NCBI GenBank assembly: GCA_963836915.1
Contig: CAWILH010000002.1
Coordinates: 868,001-932,000 of the forward strand
Source of the DNA: Cryomorpha sp963836915
GTDB taxonomy: Bacteria; Bacteroidota; Bacteroidia; Flavobacteriales_D; Cryomorphaceae
DNA length: 64,000 nt
Direction: 5' to 3'
Below, one piece after another: positions 34,776 to 43,020 of this stretch; the first letter of the stretch is position 1, and the number at the start of each line of letters is the position of its first letter. A program made the position numbers and the translations under genes. Below the pieces are notes generated by a model. That model was not told the origin of the DNA, did not search any database, and was given only the letters and a program-made list of their open reading frames with translations.

Positions 34776-35447
34776 ATGAAACATTTCTTTGTACTCACAG
34801 TCTTCATAGCTCAGCTATCGTGCTATTCGCAAGAGCAAGCTTCATTTTCATTGGCAGTGCTTCAATACCGCGGCGGTGGGGATTGGTATTCCAATCCTAC
34901 TTCGGTGCCCAACTTGGCCGAGTTTTGTAGCGAACAGCTCGGAATTAAGATTGGCGAAACGCAATATGTTGATGTAGGCAGTGCCGAACTATACGACTAT
35001 CCATTTCTGCATATGACCGGGCATGGGAACGTGGTATGGTCGGCTTCCGACCGTAAGAACCTTCAGACCTATTTATTGGGTGGCGGCTTTCTCCATATCG
35101 ATGATAATTATGGGATCGACCCCTTCGTACGTGCTGAGCTGACCCGCCTTTTTCCCGATAAGGAACTGGTAGAAATTCCTTTTGACCATCCTGTCTATCA
35201 TCAAAAGTTCAATTTTGACAGCGGCCTGCCCAAGGTGCATGAGCACGATGAACTACCGCCACGCGGCTACGGTATATTCCATGAGAATAGACTGGTGCTC
35301 TTCTACAGCTATGAGAGCGATCTGGGTGATGGCTGGGAAGACCCATCGGTGCACAATGACCCGCAAGATATCAGGCTTCAAGCCCTCCAGATGGGTGCTA
35401 ATCTGGTTCAATATGCCTTCATAGGTGAGCCTGATCCTGATAAATAA
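34776..35447 (+). CDS. DUF4159 protein
   Basis: A 223-residue protein with a signal peptide (FVLTVFIAQLSCYSQ). DUF4159 core: LAVLQYRGGGDWYSNPTSVPNLAEF, YPFLHMTGHG, LLGGGFLHIDDNYG and IRLQALQMGANLVQY, a class I glutamine-amidotransferase-like fold seen in clusters with MoxR/DUF58 genes. Here the usual MoxR neighbours are absent; the next gene is DUF808, 11 bases away. It is periplasmic; the function is unknown. Confidence 0.88.
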   Translation: MKHFFVLTVFIAQLSCYSQEQASFSLAVLQYRGGGDWYSNPTSVPNLAEFCSEQLGIKIGETQYVDVGSAELYDYPFLHMTGHGNVVWSASDRKNLQTYLLGGGFLHIDDNYGIDPFVRAELTRLFPDKELVEIPFDHPVYHQKFNFDSGLPKVHEHDELPPRGYGIFHENRLVLFYSYESDLGDGWEDPSVHNDPQDIRLQALQMGANLVQYAFIGEPDPDK

Positions 35448-35458
35448 AATCAAAAAAA

Positions 35459-36337
35459 ATGGCATCGGGCATTCTAGCAGTATTAGATGATATCGCCACC
35501 CTGATGGATGATGTGGCGGTGATGAGCAAGTTGGCGGCCAAGAAAACTGCCGGTATACTCGGTGATGACCTAGCGGTAAACGCTGAAAAAGCCTCGGGCT
35601 TTGCATCGACCCGTGAGATGCCCGTGCTTTGGGCCATCACGAAAGGATCGTTGCTCAACAAGCTAATCATCCTGCCAGTGGCATTCCTGCTGAGTGCCTT
35701 CCTGCCGGTAGCCATCACGGTGATTTTGCTTTTGGGTGGTCTATACCTTGCATTTGAAGGGGGTGAGAAAATATTTGAGTTTATCTTTCCCCATCACCAC
35801 GACGCTCCCGCGCATCTCGCTGAAGAAGGCATTACGAAGGAAGAGATCCTAGCGATGGAGAAAGAACGGATCAAATCGGCCATTCTCACAGACTTCATAC
35901 TCTCTGTTGAGATCGTGATCATTGCGCTCGGCACGGTGCTTAAGGAACCGCTGCTCAATCAAATTATGGTCGTGTCATTCATTGCACTCCTTGCCACCGT
36001 CGGGGTCTACGGCATCGTGGCGCTTATCGTGCGTATGGATGAGTTTGGTGCCAAGCTGATCGCTAGGAATGCTGAAGACAATAGTTTTTCCGATAAGCTG
36101 GGACGGCTATTGGTGAAAGCATTACCGATCATAATCAAGTCGCTCAGCATAATCGGCACCATCGCACTAATCCTAGTGGCCGGCGGGATCTTCACACATA
36201 ACGTGGATTTCTTGCACCACTTTTTGGATTTCCTACCGTCCATCCTTCAAGAATTTGTCATAGGACTTCTCGTGGCGGCAGTTACGGTAGGGCTTGTACT
36301 TCCGTTGAAAGGAGTGATCAAGAAAATGAGAAACTAA
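35459..36337 (+). CDS. DUF808 (YedI-like) membrane protein
   Basis: A 292-residue protein that starts ASGILAVLDDIATLMDDVAVMSKLAAKKTAGILGDDLAVNAEKASGF, the DUF808 hallmark (shown as its two halves). Several membrane helices follow (LIILPVAFLLSAFLPVAIT; FILSVEIVIIALGTVL; IIKSLSIIGTIALILVAGG; FVIGLLVAAVTVGLVLPL). Function is unknown. It lies 11 bases after the DUF4159 gene, so both are probably in one transcript. Confidence 0.88.
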   Translation: MASGILAVLDDIATLMDDVAVMSKLAAKKTAGILGDDLAVNAEKASGFASTREMPVLWAITKGSLLNKLIILPVAFLLSAFLPVAITVILLLGGLYLAFEGGEKIFEFIFPHHHDAPAHLAEEGITKEEILAMEKERIKSAILTDFILSVEIVIIALGTVLKEPLLNQIMVVSFIALLATVGVYGIVALIVRMDEFGAKLIARNAEDNSFSDKLGRLLVKALPIIIKSLSIIGTIALILVAGGIFTHNVDFLHHFLDFLPSILQEFVIGLLVAAVTVGLVLPLKGVIKKMRN

Positions 36338-36541
36338 AAGGATCGTGGATTAGGGTGCAGCTCGGTTCTCGGGCTCCCGATAGATACCACCGTCGGAATA
36401 GAATCAACCACTCCCCTTCGAGATTGCGGCTGGTAAAACCAATCCTGCACTCATTCCATCTGATATTTTAACCCTCTGTCGAGGTTTTCAATTAGCAAAT
36501 CTTACATTTGTTCAATTAAATTCTAAATCGACCTGCCCACT

Positions 36542-37450
36542 ATGAAACAAAGGTTTCAACGATTGCTTACACTTCTCTTACTCGCACCTATTGCGATTCA
36601 CGCCCAAGAGTTGGCGACAGAGAGTCATAAGATTTATGATGCGCTAGACTCCGAAAACCTTGAGCGTGGCATCTACTAAGACTTTTCGGATTTCCTGAAG
36701 AATGAACCATCCTTCAAAGACTCGTTCTTTACTGCCCCAAGGCCACGCCAAGAAGATATTTGGCAGGGTACAAATTCAATGAATCCCAGATACGCGAAAA
36801 ATAATAGAAAAGTGAAAAAGGTATGGGGCTTTTCGGACGGGGTCAACGCTTACATCTGGGATGGACTCGATTATTTTCCGATTGCTTTGGTGGGAAAGGA
36901 GTTGATCTTTTATGGCTATGGCGAGGTCGATAATTCGGGCACCAATACTGCCGCAGCTTTAGGAGGCGCCATCGGAGGGGGAATTGCGGCAGCCGCGGCA
37001 TTAGCAAAAGCGAAAAACCAAAAAATAAGGTATAGGATTGATTCCAGAACAGGAATCACAGTAAATCTAACCACGGAAGAATTAAAATCCCGGCCTTATC
37101 TCCCTAAACAGCTTATCATCTATCGAAGGTCACGAAAAGAAAAAGAAGAACCTGCAATCTTTATCGTTGACGATAGTCTAAAATATTCTTTCGATGTAAA
37201 GTCTTACGTCTCACTGCGCTATGCGCCTTCTGATACGCTGATCAAAATATGCGCGGGTTCTGATTTCCAAGATTGCATCACGGTTCCGCTTGAAGGAAAG
37301 ACGGCATACGTCGAGGCAAGTTTCCCAGAAGAAAGACGGGTTGCAAGTGTCATTGAGCAAGACACCGCCCAGGGTCAGTTTGATTTTTATAAGGTGGAGA
37401 AGGCGCAAGATAAGCGCGGGGAACAGAGCGCTGAAATTATTTCAGAGTGA
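36542..37450 (+). pseudogene. Secreted protein gene with a single in-frame stop
   Basis: The ATG at 36542 opens a signal peptide (QRFQRLLTLLLLAPIAIHAQ) and 45 codons. The reading frame is then broken by one TAA (36677-36679) and continues in the same frame for 257 codons to 37450. The amino acids on both sides (ENLERGIY, then DFSDFLKNEPSFKDSFF) are ordinary. A single C-to-T change from CAA would explain the stop. The C-terminal part includes a Gly/Ala-rich membrane-like segment (AALGGAIGGGIAAAAALA). The family is unrecognised. An internal start at 36779 could make a truncated protein. Confidence 0.75.
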
Positions 37451-37514
37451 TTTGTTTTGTCGTCTTTCGCTCGCAAAACAACGAAAAGGATTTCAGAATA
37501 GGATTAGAGCACCC

Positions 37515-38369
37515 TCACTCCCCCACTACCACCATCGCGCGGTCTCTTCCGGCGGCTCCAAAAAAACCAAGGGCGTCTTTGGTGCGGTCATTTAGATTGA
37601 GAACATTCCCTTCTATGGGAGCTGGCGGAGTATCAAAATGGCCGCCGACAAAAGCTGTTTGTAGCTGCACCAAAGTAAAAAAATCATAAGCACGTTTAGA
37701 GATGCGCTCTTGGATGATCACCACCGTATCAGGTTGTGAGTAAAGATCTTCGGTGATGTTGAACCCGGGAATGGCATTGCCATCTACAAATTCATCGGTC
37801 ACCACAAAAATATCAAAAGGCTCGCGCTGCTCCTCACCATTCAATATCGACCGCCATCGGTAGTGGTCGCCCGCCCCTGCCGGTTCACGCGTATCAATAA
37901 GCACATCGTAAATGTCATCGGGCTCTTCATCATTATCTTCGTTAGGCTCATCTTCACTTAGCTGCCAGTAAATGGTATCTATAGCCACGGGCTCCTGAAG
38001 CAGCTCTGCGCGCGACTGATATTGCTCACCATCTGGAAGGCCGATGCGCAAGGTATAGCTGCGGCCTATTTCGCCAGCTGTAGGATATCTATAGGTACCG
38101 GGAGCCACTTCTTCCAAAACGGTCTCCAACCCAAGATCGTCGGATATGCTTACCGTAGCTCCCGTAGCCCGCGGTACGGCCTGCGAATCAAAATAGGGCG
38201 CGGTAAACGTAAGTTGAATATCCTGCGGGCCGTCTTCATTGCTTATCCAGCCTTCTACCACCAAAAACTTTTCGCCTTCGGGTAGATCGAGCTCTATTTT
38301 ATCCGTGCAGCCCGCAGTCGCAAATAGAGCAAATAGCACAGCCGGGAATATGATCTTCGTATTTTTCAT
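37515..38369 (-). CDS. DUF4249 lipoprotein
   Basis: The start at 38369 (MKNTKIIFPAVLFALFATAGC) gives a lipobox cysteine; the frame is open 3 codons upstream. It has 284 residues. DUF4249 features: KIELDLPEGEKFLVVEGWISNEDGPQDIQLTFT (two halves), then the Asp/Glu-rich middle with DTREPAGAGDHYRWRSILNG and RISKRAYDFFTLVQLQ. DUF4249 lipoproteins pair with TonB receptors, as here (9 bases after it), and may cap the receptor at the cell surface. The substrate is unknown. Confidence 0.88.
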   Translation of the reverse strand: MKNTKIIFPAVLFALFATAGCTDKIELDLPEGEKFLVVEGWISNEDGPQDIQLTFTAPYFDSQAVPRATGATVSISDDLGLETVLEEVAPGTYRYPTAGEIGRSYTLRIGLPDGEQYQSRAELLQEPVAIDTIYWQLSEDEPNEDNDEEPDDIYDVLIDTREPAGAGDHYRWRSILNGEEQREPFDIFVVTDEFVDGNAIPGFNITEDLYSQPDTVVIIQERISKRAYDFFTLVQLQTAFVGGHFDTPPAPIEGNVLNLNDRTKDALGFFGAAGRDRAMVVVGE

Positions 38370-38378
38370 GGTGCTCAA

Positions 38379-40766
38379 TTAAAAAGATAGATTATAAGTA
38401 ATGCCCGGTATTACCGATCCAAAGATGCTAAGTCGGTAGGCTTCCGTAACCTGCGGATTATCTTCACTTTGCTGAAAATAAATACTGTAAGGATTGCGCC
38501 TTCCATAGGCATTGTAGAGCGAAAAAGTCCAGCTGCTCTGCCAAGAATCGGGTCGGTTGATGAAGAACAGTACTTTATCTTTTTTCTTCTGTGGTGTGAG
38601 TGTAGCGCTCAGATCGAGCCGATGGTAGTCGGGGGTGCGCGCTCCATTTCGGTTCACATAATTGGGAATGGTAATGCCTTCGTAAACGAAACGCGACTCG
38701 GGAAAGGTGATCGGACGGCCGGTCATATAGGCAAATACTCCACCAAACTTCCACTTTTCGCTCAGCTGGTATTGGGCAACCACGCTTATATCATGCGTTT
38801 TATCATAATTTGAAGCATACCAGTCGTTCAGGTTTATACCTTCCACTTTCAGTTCGCTCCGGCTTAAGGTATAGGAGATCCATCCGGTAAGTGATCCCGT
38901 CACTTTTTCGATCTGCACTTCGAGCCCATACGCCCGCCCTTCCCCTTGAAGGAGCTCTGTCTCCAAACTCTGATTGAGCAATAGCTCGGCATTGTTTTTA
39001 TAGTCGAGCAGGTCTTGATAATCTTTATAATACCCTTCCAGCGAAAGCTGATAGGCATTGTCGAAAAAATTTCTAAAATAGCCCAGCGAGATCTGGTCTA
39101 CGATGGCCGGCTCTACATATTGACCGGCAGGAGTCCAAATATCCAGCGGTGTGGCGGCGGTAGTATTAGACACCAAATGAATATACTGGCGCATCCGGTT
39201 ATAGCTCGCCTTAACCGAACTGCGCTGTGAGAAGGTATAATTCAATGCCAGCCTTGGCTCCAGCCCATCGAAGGCCTTTATCACTTCGCCGTCTGCGTAG
39301 CTGCGCGATCCGATTATTGAATCTTCATTGGTCGGAATACCATTGGCATACTGTAAAACATCCCGGCTACCCACATTCATAAAATAGCTATAGCGAAGGC
39401 CGTACTCTGCCGAAAATGCTTCTGAAAATTGTTGCTTATTCCCGACGTATCCGGCCAATTCGATGGCATTCTCTTTTTGCACTTCTACCACATTGAAGAT
39501 GGATTCATCGCCCGTGCCTGCTGCCCTTCCGGGCGAAAACCGGTAGAATATGGCGTCTGCACCAAACTCGATCGTGTTCTGTGGGTTTACGAAATATGAA
39601 AAGGCCGCCTTACCACTCGTGGTGCGAATGCCTGCTTCCCACTCGAAGGCCTGCGAACCCGTGGGTATGCCGAGCGAGTAATTATAATCGCTGTACACTC
39701 CTGTAAAATTTGAGAACAATTTTGGACCGAAGAGATGGTTCCACCGCAGGGTGGCGGTATTATTGCCCCAATAGCTTTCAAAATCGTCGCCAAACTTAAA
39801 CCGGTCAGCACCGAAATAGCCAGATAGAAAAAGCCTATCCTTATCGGAAATCTTATAGTTCACCTTTGCATTCACATCATAAAAGAAAAGCTGATCGCCC
39901 CTGAAATCATCATTGAATATGGGTAGCAGCAGATCACCGTAGGAGCGCCTTCCGGCAATCATGAAGGATGCCTTGTCCTTCACAATAGGGCCTTCTAGCA
40001 TCAACCTGCTGCTCACCAGCCCGATACCTGCCACACCGCCAAAAACTTTGCTATTGCCTTCTTTCTGCCTCACATCGAGCACGCTGCTCAGGCGCCCGCC
40101 GTAGCGCGCCGGAATCCCACCTTTATAAAGGGTCAGGTCTTTTACGGCATCGGCGTTAAACACCGAAAAGAATCCAAATAAATGGGACGAATTAAACACC
40201 GTGGCTTCATCGAGCAAAATTAAATTCTGATCAATATTACCTCCCCTCACATTAAATCCTGTAGCGCCCTCACCAACTGTTGATACGCCCGGCAAAAGTT
40301 GAATACTCCTTATAATGTCTACTTCTCCGAGAAACTGCGGTATATCCTTAATGAATTTGGAATCCATTTTTTCTACCCCCACTTCTAGGCTCGTTACATT
40401 TTGATTGGCCTTTTCGGCAGTGATCTCTACCGTGTTCAACAGTTTTTTATCAGGCTGCATCTCCAGTGTGAAAGTCTCGTCAGCATTCAGCGCCACTTCG
40501 CGGGTCACCGCCTGATAGCCCAAAAAATTGAACGTAACTTGATAGGTACCGGCCGGCATCGAAAGGGAGTAAAATCCGTAGACATTGCTGGTCGTACCCG
40601 ATTTTGTTTCTGTTACATAAACCGTCGCTCCAATCAAGCCTTCGCCGGTTAGGGCGTCTTTGAGATAACCACTTAGCGTTGCCTTCGGTTGGGCATGACC
40701 GGCAACCGCGAAAAAGAAAATCAGGAAAAAAAGAAGAACAGGATGGCTTGGTTTTGAACGTAGCAA
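38379..40766 (-). CDS. TonB-dependent receptor, DUF4249-linked
   Basis: A 795-residue outer-membrane receptor. Signal peptide (VLLFFLIFFFAVAGHAQ), carboxypeptidase-regulatory domain (ATLSGYLKDALTGEGLIGATV), plug (QFLGEVDIIRSIQLLPGVSTVGEGATGFNVRGGN, in two runs) and barrel ending in GITYNLSF. The plug motif FLGEVD-x-x-x-S-x-x-LLPGV is the same type as in the partial gene at 63538. A DUF4249 partner follows. This subfamily has not been linked to a defined substrate. Upstream, 40795-40830 is AT-rich and promoter-like, but no clear box is visible. Confidence 0.9.
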   Translation of the reverse strand: MLRSKPSHPVLLFFLIFFFAVAGHAQPKATLSGYLKDALTGEGLIGATVYVTETKSGTTSNVYGFYSLSMPAGTYQVTFNFLGYQAVTREVALNADETFTLEMQPDKKLLNTVEITAEKANQNVTSLEVGVEKMDSKFIKDIPQFLGEVDIIRSIQLLPGVSTVGEGATGFNVRGGNIDQNLILLDEATVFNSSHLFGFFSVFNADAVKDLTLYKGGIPARYGGRLSSVLDVRQKEGNSKVFGGVAGIGLVSSRLMLEGPIVKDKASFMIAGRRSYGDLLLPIFNDDFRGDQLFFYDVNAKVNYKISDKDRLFLSGYFGADRFKFGDDFESYWGNNTATLRWNHLFGPKLFSNFTGVYSDYNYSLGIPTGSQAFEWEAGIRTTSGKAAFSYFVNPQNTIEFGADAIFYRFSPGRAAGTGDESIFNVVEVQKENAIELAGYVGNKQQFSEAFSAEYGLRYSYFMNVGSRDVLQYANGIPTNEDSIIGSRSYADGEVIKAFDGLEPRLALNYTFSQRSSVKASYNRMRQYIHLVSNTTAATPLDIWTPAGQYVEPAIVDQISLGYFRNFFDNAYQLSLEGYYKDYQDLLDYKNNAELLLNQSLETELLQGEGRAYGLEVQIEKVTGSLTGWISYTLSRSELKVEGINLNDWYASNYDKTHDISVVAQYQLSEKWKFGGVFAYMTGRPITFPESRFVYEGITIPNYVNRNGARTPDYHRLDLSATLTPQKKKDKVLFFINRPDSWQSSWTFSLYNAYGRRNPYSIYFQQSEDNPQVTEAYRLSIFGSVIPGITYNLSF

Positions 40767-41123
40767 TGGAGTCGCATTTTTATTTGATGCAAAGGTGAAC
40801 GTAATATATTACCGAAATATTACTATTTGACAGAAGGCAATGAGAATATGGCTGTGCCTTTGGGTTGTTGCCCAAAGCATAACAGGTTTCGCGGGCTTTT
40901 GACCAGAATTGAGTTTACGGTTGTGGGAGGCGCTTGGGATGAACGGTTTACAATAAATTTTGGAGCATGTCAAAACAAGAATAATTGTGGAATGAGCCTA
41001 TTTTTTGGATGGGTTGATGACGGGATGTTGGCGACCAATAATTTCCAACCATAATTCCTACCCAGCTTTTCGTCGCATATTCCTTTCCCAGCTGGCGCAC
41101 CTAAAGGCACGAGTGGGTCTTGC
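40767..41123. other. Intergenic stretch, no gene recognised
   Basis: About 357 bases. It contains a hairpin CTTTGGG-ttgttg-CCCAAAG near 40857-40876 and an open frame (40827-41054, TTG start) rich in Cys and Asn that has no recognisable family and no start-site support. I do not annotate it as a gene. Confidence 0.4.
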
Positions 41124-41172
41124 GACTTGAGACTTGAGACTCGGAACTTGAGACTCGAGACTCGAGACTTGG
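41124..41172. repeat. Heptamer tandem repeat
   Basis: Seven consecutive copies of GACTTGA/GACTCGA variants (GACTTGA twice, GACTCGG, AACTTGA, GACTCGA twice, GACTTGG) in 49 bases, ending 5 bases beyond the ettA stop codon. It is a simple-sequence repeat prone to length change. Confidence 0.75.
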
Positions 41173-41177
41173 CAAAA

Positions 41178-42863
41178 CTACCTCACCAACTTCCTATACT
41201 TGATACGCTTCGGACCGACATCGCCAAGTCGTTTCTTCTTGTTCTCTTCGTATTCGCTATAGGTTCCTTCGAAATAGTATACTTCTGAGTCGCCTTCAAA
41301 AGCCAAGATATGCGTGCATATGCGGTCTAAGAACCAGCGGTCGTGACTGATCACTACTGCGCATCCGGCAAAGTCCATAATGCCTTCTTCTAAGGCGCGG
41401 AGCGTGTTAACGTCAATATCGTTCGTCGGCTCATCGAGCAATAGCACGTTGGCTTCGGTTTTCAGCGTCATGGCCAAGTGCAGCCTGTTGCGCTCACCAC
41501 CCGATAGTACGCCTACCTTCTTATTTTGATCGGGACCGTTAAAGTTGAACTTGGATACGTATGCACGGGAGTTTATCTTGGCACCACCGATCTCTATAAA
41601 CTCTGTTCCGCCGCTGACCACTTCCCATACCGATTTATTCTCATCAAGGTCGGCGTGGCGCTGATCCACATATCCTATCTGTACAGTGTCGCCTACATTA
41701 AAACTTCCACTATCGGGTTGCTCCTCGCCCATTATCATTCTAAAAAGCGTGGTTTTTCCCGCTCCATTTGGCCCTATCACACCTACTATACCTGCAGGCG
41801 GGAGCTTAAAGTTTAGATTCTCATAAAGCAGTCTATCATCATAGCCTTTAGCTACTTGAACAGCATCGATCACTTCATTACCAAGGCGCTGTCCGTTCGG
41901 GATCGGCAGAGCCAGTCGCGCTTCTTTTTCAGCGCTTCCTTCCGACATCAGCTTATCATAATTGCCCAGTCTTGCCTTGTTTTTGGCGTGTCTTCCTTTG
42001 GGGTTCATCCGCACCCATTCCAGCTCGCGCTCCAATTCTTTGCGGCGCTTACTCTCCTGTTTCTCTTCTTGTTTTAATCGGTTGGCTTTTTGCTCGAGCC
42101 ATGAGCTATAATTACCCTTCCACGGAATTCCTTCTCCACGATCAAGCTCCAAGATCCATCCCGCCACATTATCAAGGAAGTAGCGGTCGTGGGTTACGGC
42201 CAGTACCGTACCGGCATACTGCTGTAGGTGCTGCTCTAACCATTGCACCGATTCTGCATCGAGGTGATTGGTTGGCTCATCGAGTAGGAGCACATCGGGC
42301 TGTTGGAGCAGTAGGCGGCAGAGTGCCACCCGGCGACGCTCTCCACCCGATAGATTTTTGATCGGCGTGTCACCTTCGGGCGTGCGGAGCGCGTCCATGG
42401 CTATTTCTAGCTTGGTATCCAGCTCCCAAGCTCCCAGAGATTCGATTTTATCTTGCACCGTGGCCTGACGATCGATCAACTTCTCCATTTTTTCAGGATC
42501 GTTCATGATCTCTTCATCCATGAATTTATTATTGATCTCTTCATATTCGGCCAGCACATCGGTGATCTCCTTCACCCCTTCCATCACCACTTCCTTTACG
42601 GTTTTAGATTCATCTAGCTGCGGCTCTTGCGGCAAATAGCCCACACTGAAGCCCGGTGCCCATACTACATCGCCCTGATAGGCTTTGTCAAGCCCGGCTA
42701 TGATTTTCATTACAGTAGACTTACCTGCGCCGTTCAGTCCCAGAATACCGATCTTGGCTCCGTAATAAAAGGATAGGTAAATATCTTTTAGAATATGCTT
42801 TCCGGTTGGGGTGGTCTTATTCACCTTCACCATTGAAAATATCACTTTCTTATCGTCGCTCAT
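41178..42863 (-). CDS. ettA: Energy-dependent translational throttle protein (ABC-F)
   Basis: A 561-residue cytosolic ABC-F ATPase with two nucleotide-binding domains: Walker A GLNGAGKST and signature LSGGERRRVALCRLLL in the first, GPNGAGKTT and LSGGERNRLHLAMTLK in the second. The arm and the linker (EEKQESKRRKELERELEWVR) are of EttA type. It binds the ribosomal E site and gates the first peptide bond according to energy charge. Length and domain order match EttA (555 in E. coli). It has no membrane segment. Confidence 0.93.
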   Translation of the reverse strand: MSDDKKVIFSMVKVNKTTPTGKHILKDIYLSFYYGAKIGILGLNGAGKSTVMKIIAGLDKAYQGDVVWAPGFSVGYLPQEPQLDESKTVKEVVMEGVKEITDVLAEYEEINNKFMDEEIMNDPEKMEKLIDRQATVQDKIESLGAWELDTKLEIAMDALRTPEGDTPIKNLSGGERRRVALCRLLLQQPDVLLLDEPTNHLDAESVQWLEQHLQQYAGTVLAVTHDRYFLDNVAGWILELDRGEGIPWKGNYSSWLEQKANRLKQEEKQESKRRKELERELEWVRMNPKGRHAKNKARLGNYDKLMSEGSAEKEARLALPIPNGQRLGNEVIDAVQVAKGYDDRLLYENLNFKLPPAGIVGVIGPNGAGKTTLFRMIMGEEQPDSGSFNVGDTVQIGYVDQRHADLDENKSVWEVVSGGTEFIEIGGAKINSRAYVSKFNFNGPDQNKKVGVLSGGERNRLHLAMTLKTEANVLLLDEPTNDIDVNTLRALEEGIMDFAGCAVVISHDRWFLDRICTHILAFEGDSEVYYFEGTYSEYEENKKKRLGDVGPKRIKYRKLVR

Positions 42864-42971
42864 GAATTATTGTTTTTGATCGTTATTTGGGGCTGCAAAT
42901 TTAGGGAATGTTTGGGATAGTCAATGTTTGGGATCTTATCGCCAAGCGCAATGAAACTAAATCCAATAAAA

Positions 42972-43003
42972 AAGCCGCCTTCCGAAATTCGACAAGGCGG
43001 CTT
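42972..43003 (-). terminator. gyrA terminator
   Basis: On the minus strand: AAGCCGCCTT, 12-base loop, AAGGCGGCTT, then TTTTTA. A 10-bp stem directly after the gyrA stop. Confidence 0.9.
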
Positions 43004-43020
43004 CATTCATTTATAGAATG

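Noticed and set aside
40827..41054. 75-residue open frame on the plus strand (FTINFGACQNKNNCGMSLFF)
   Set aside because: TTG start, no promoter or family, and it lies between two minus-strand genes. Possibly real but not supported.
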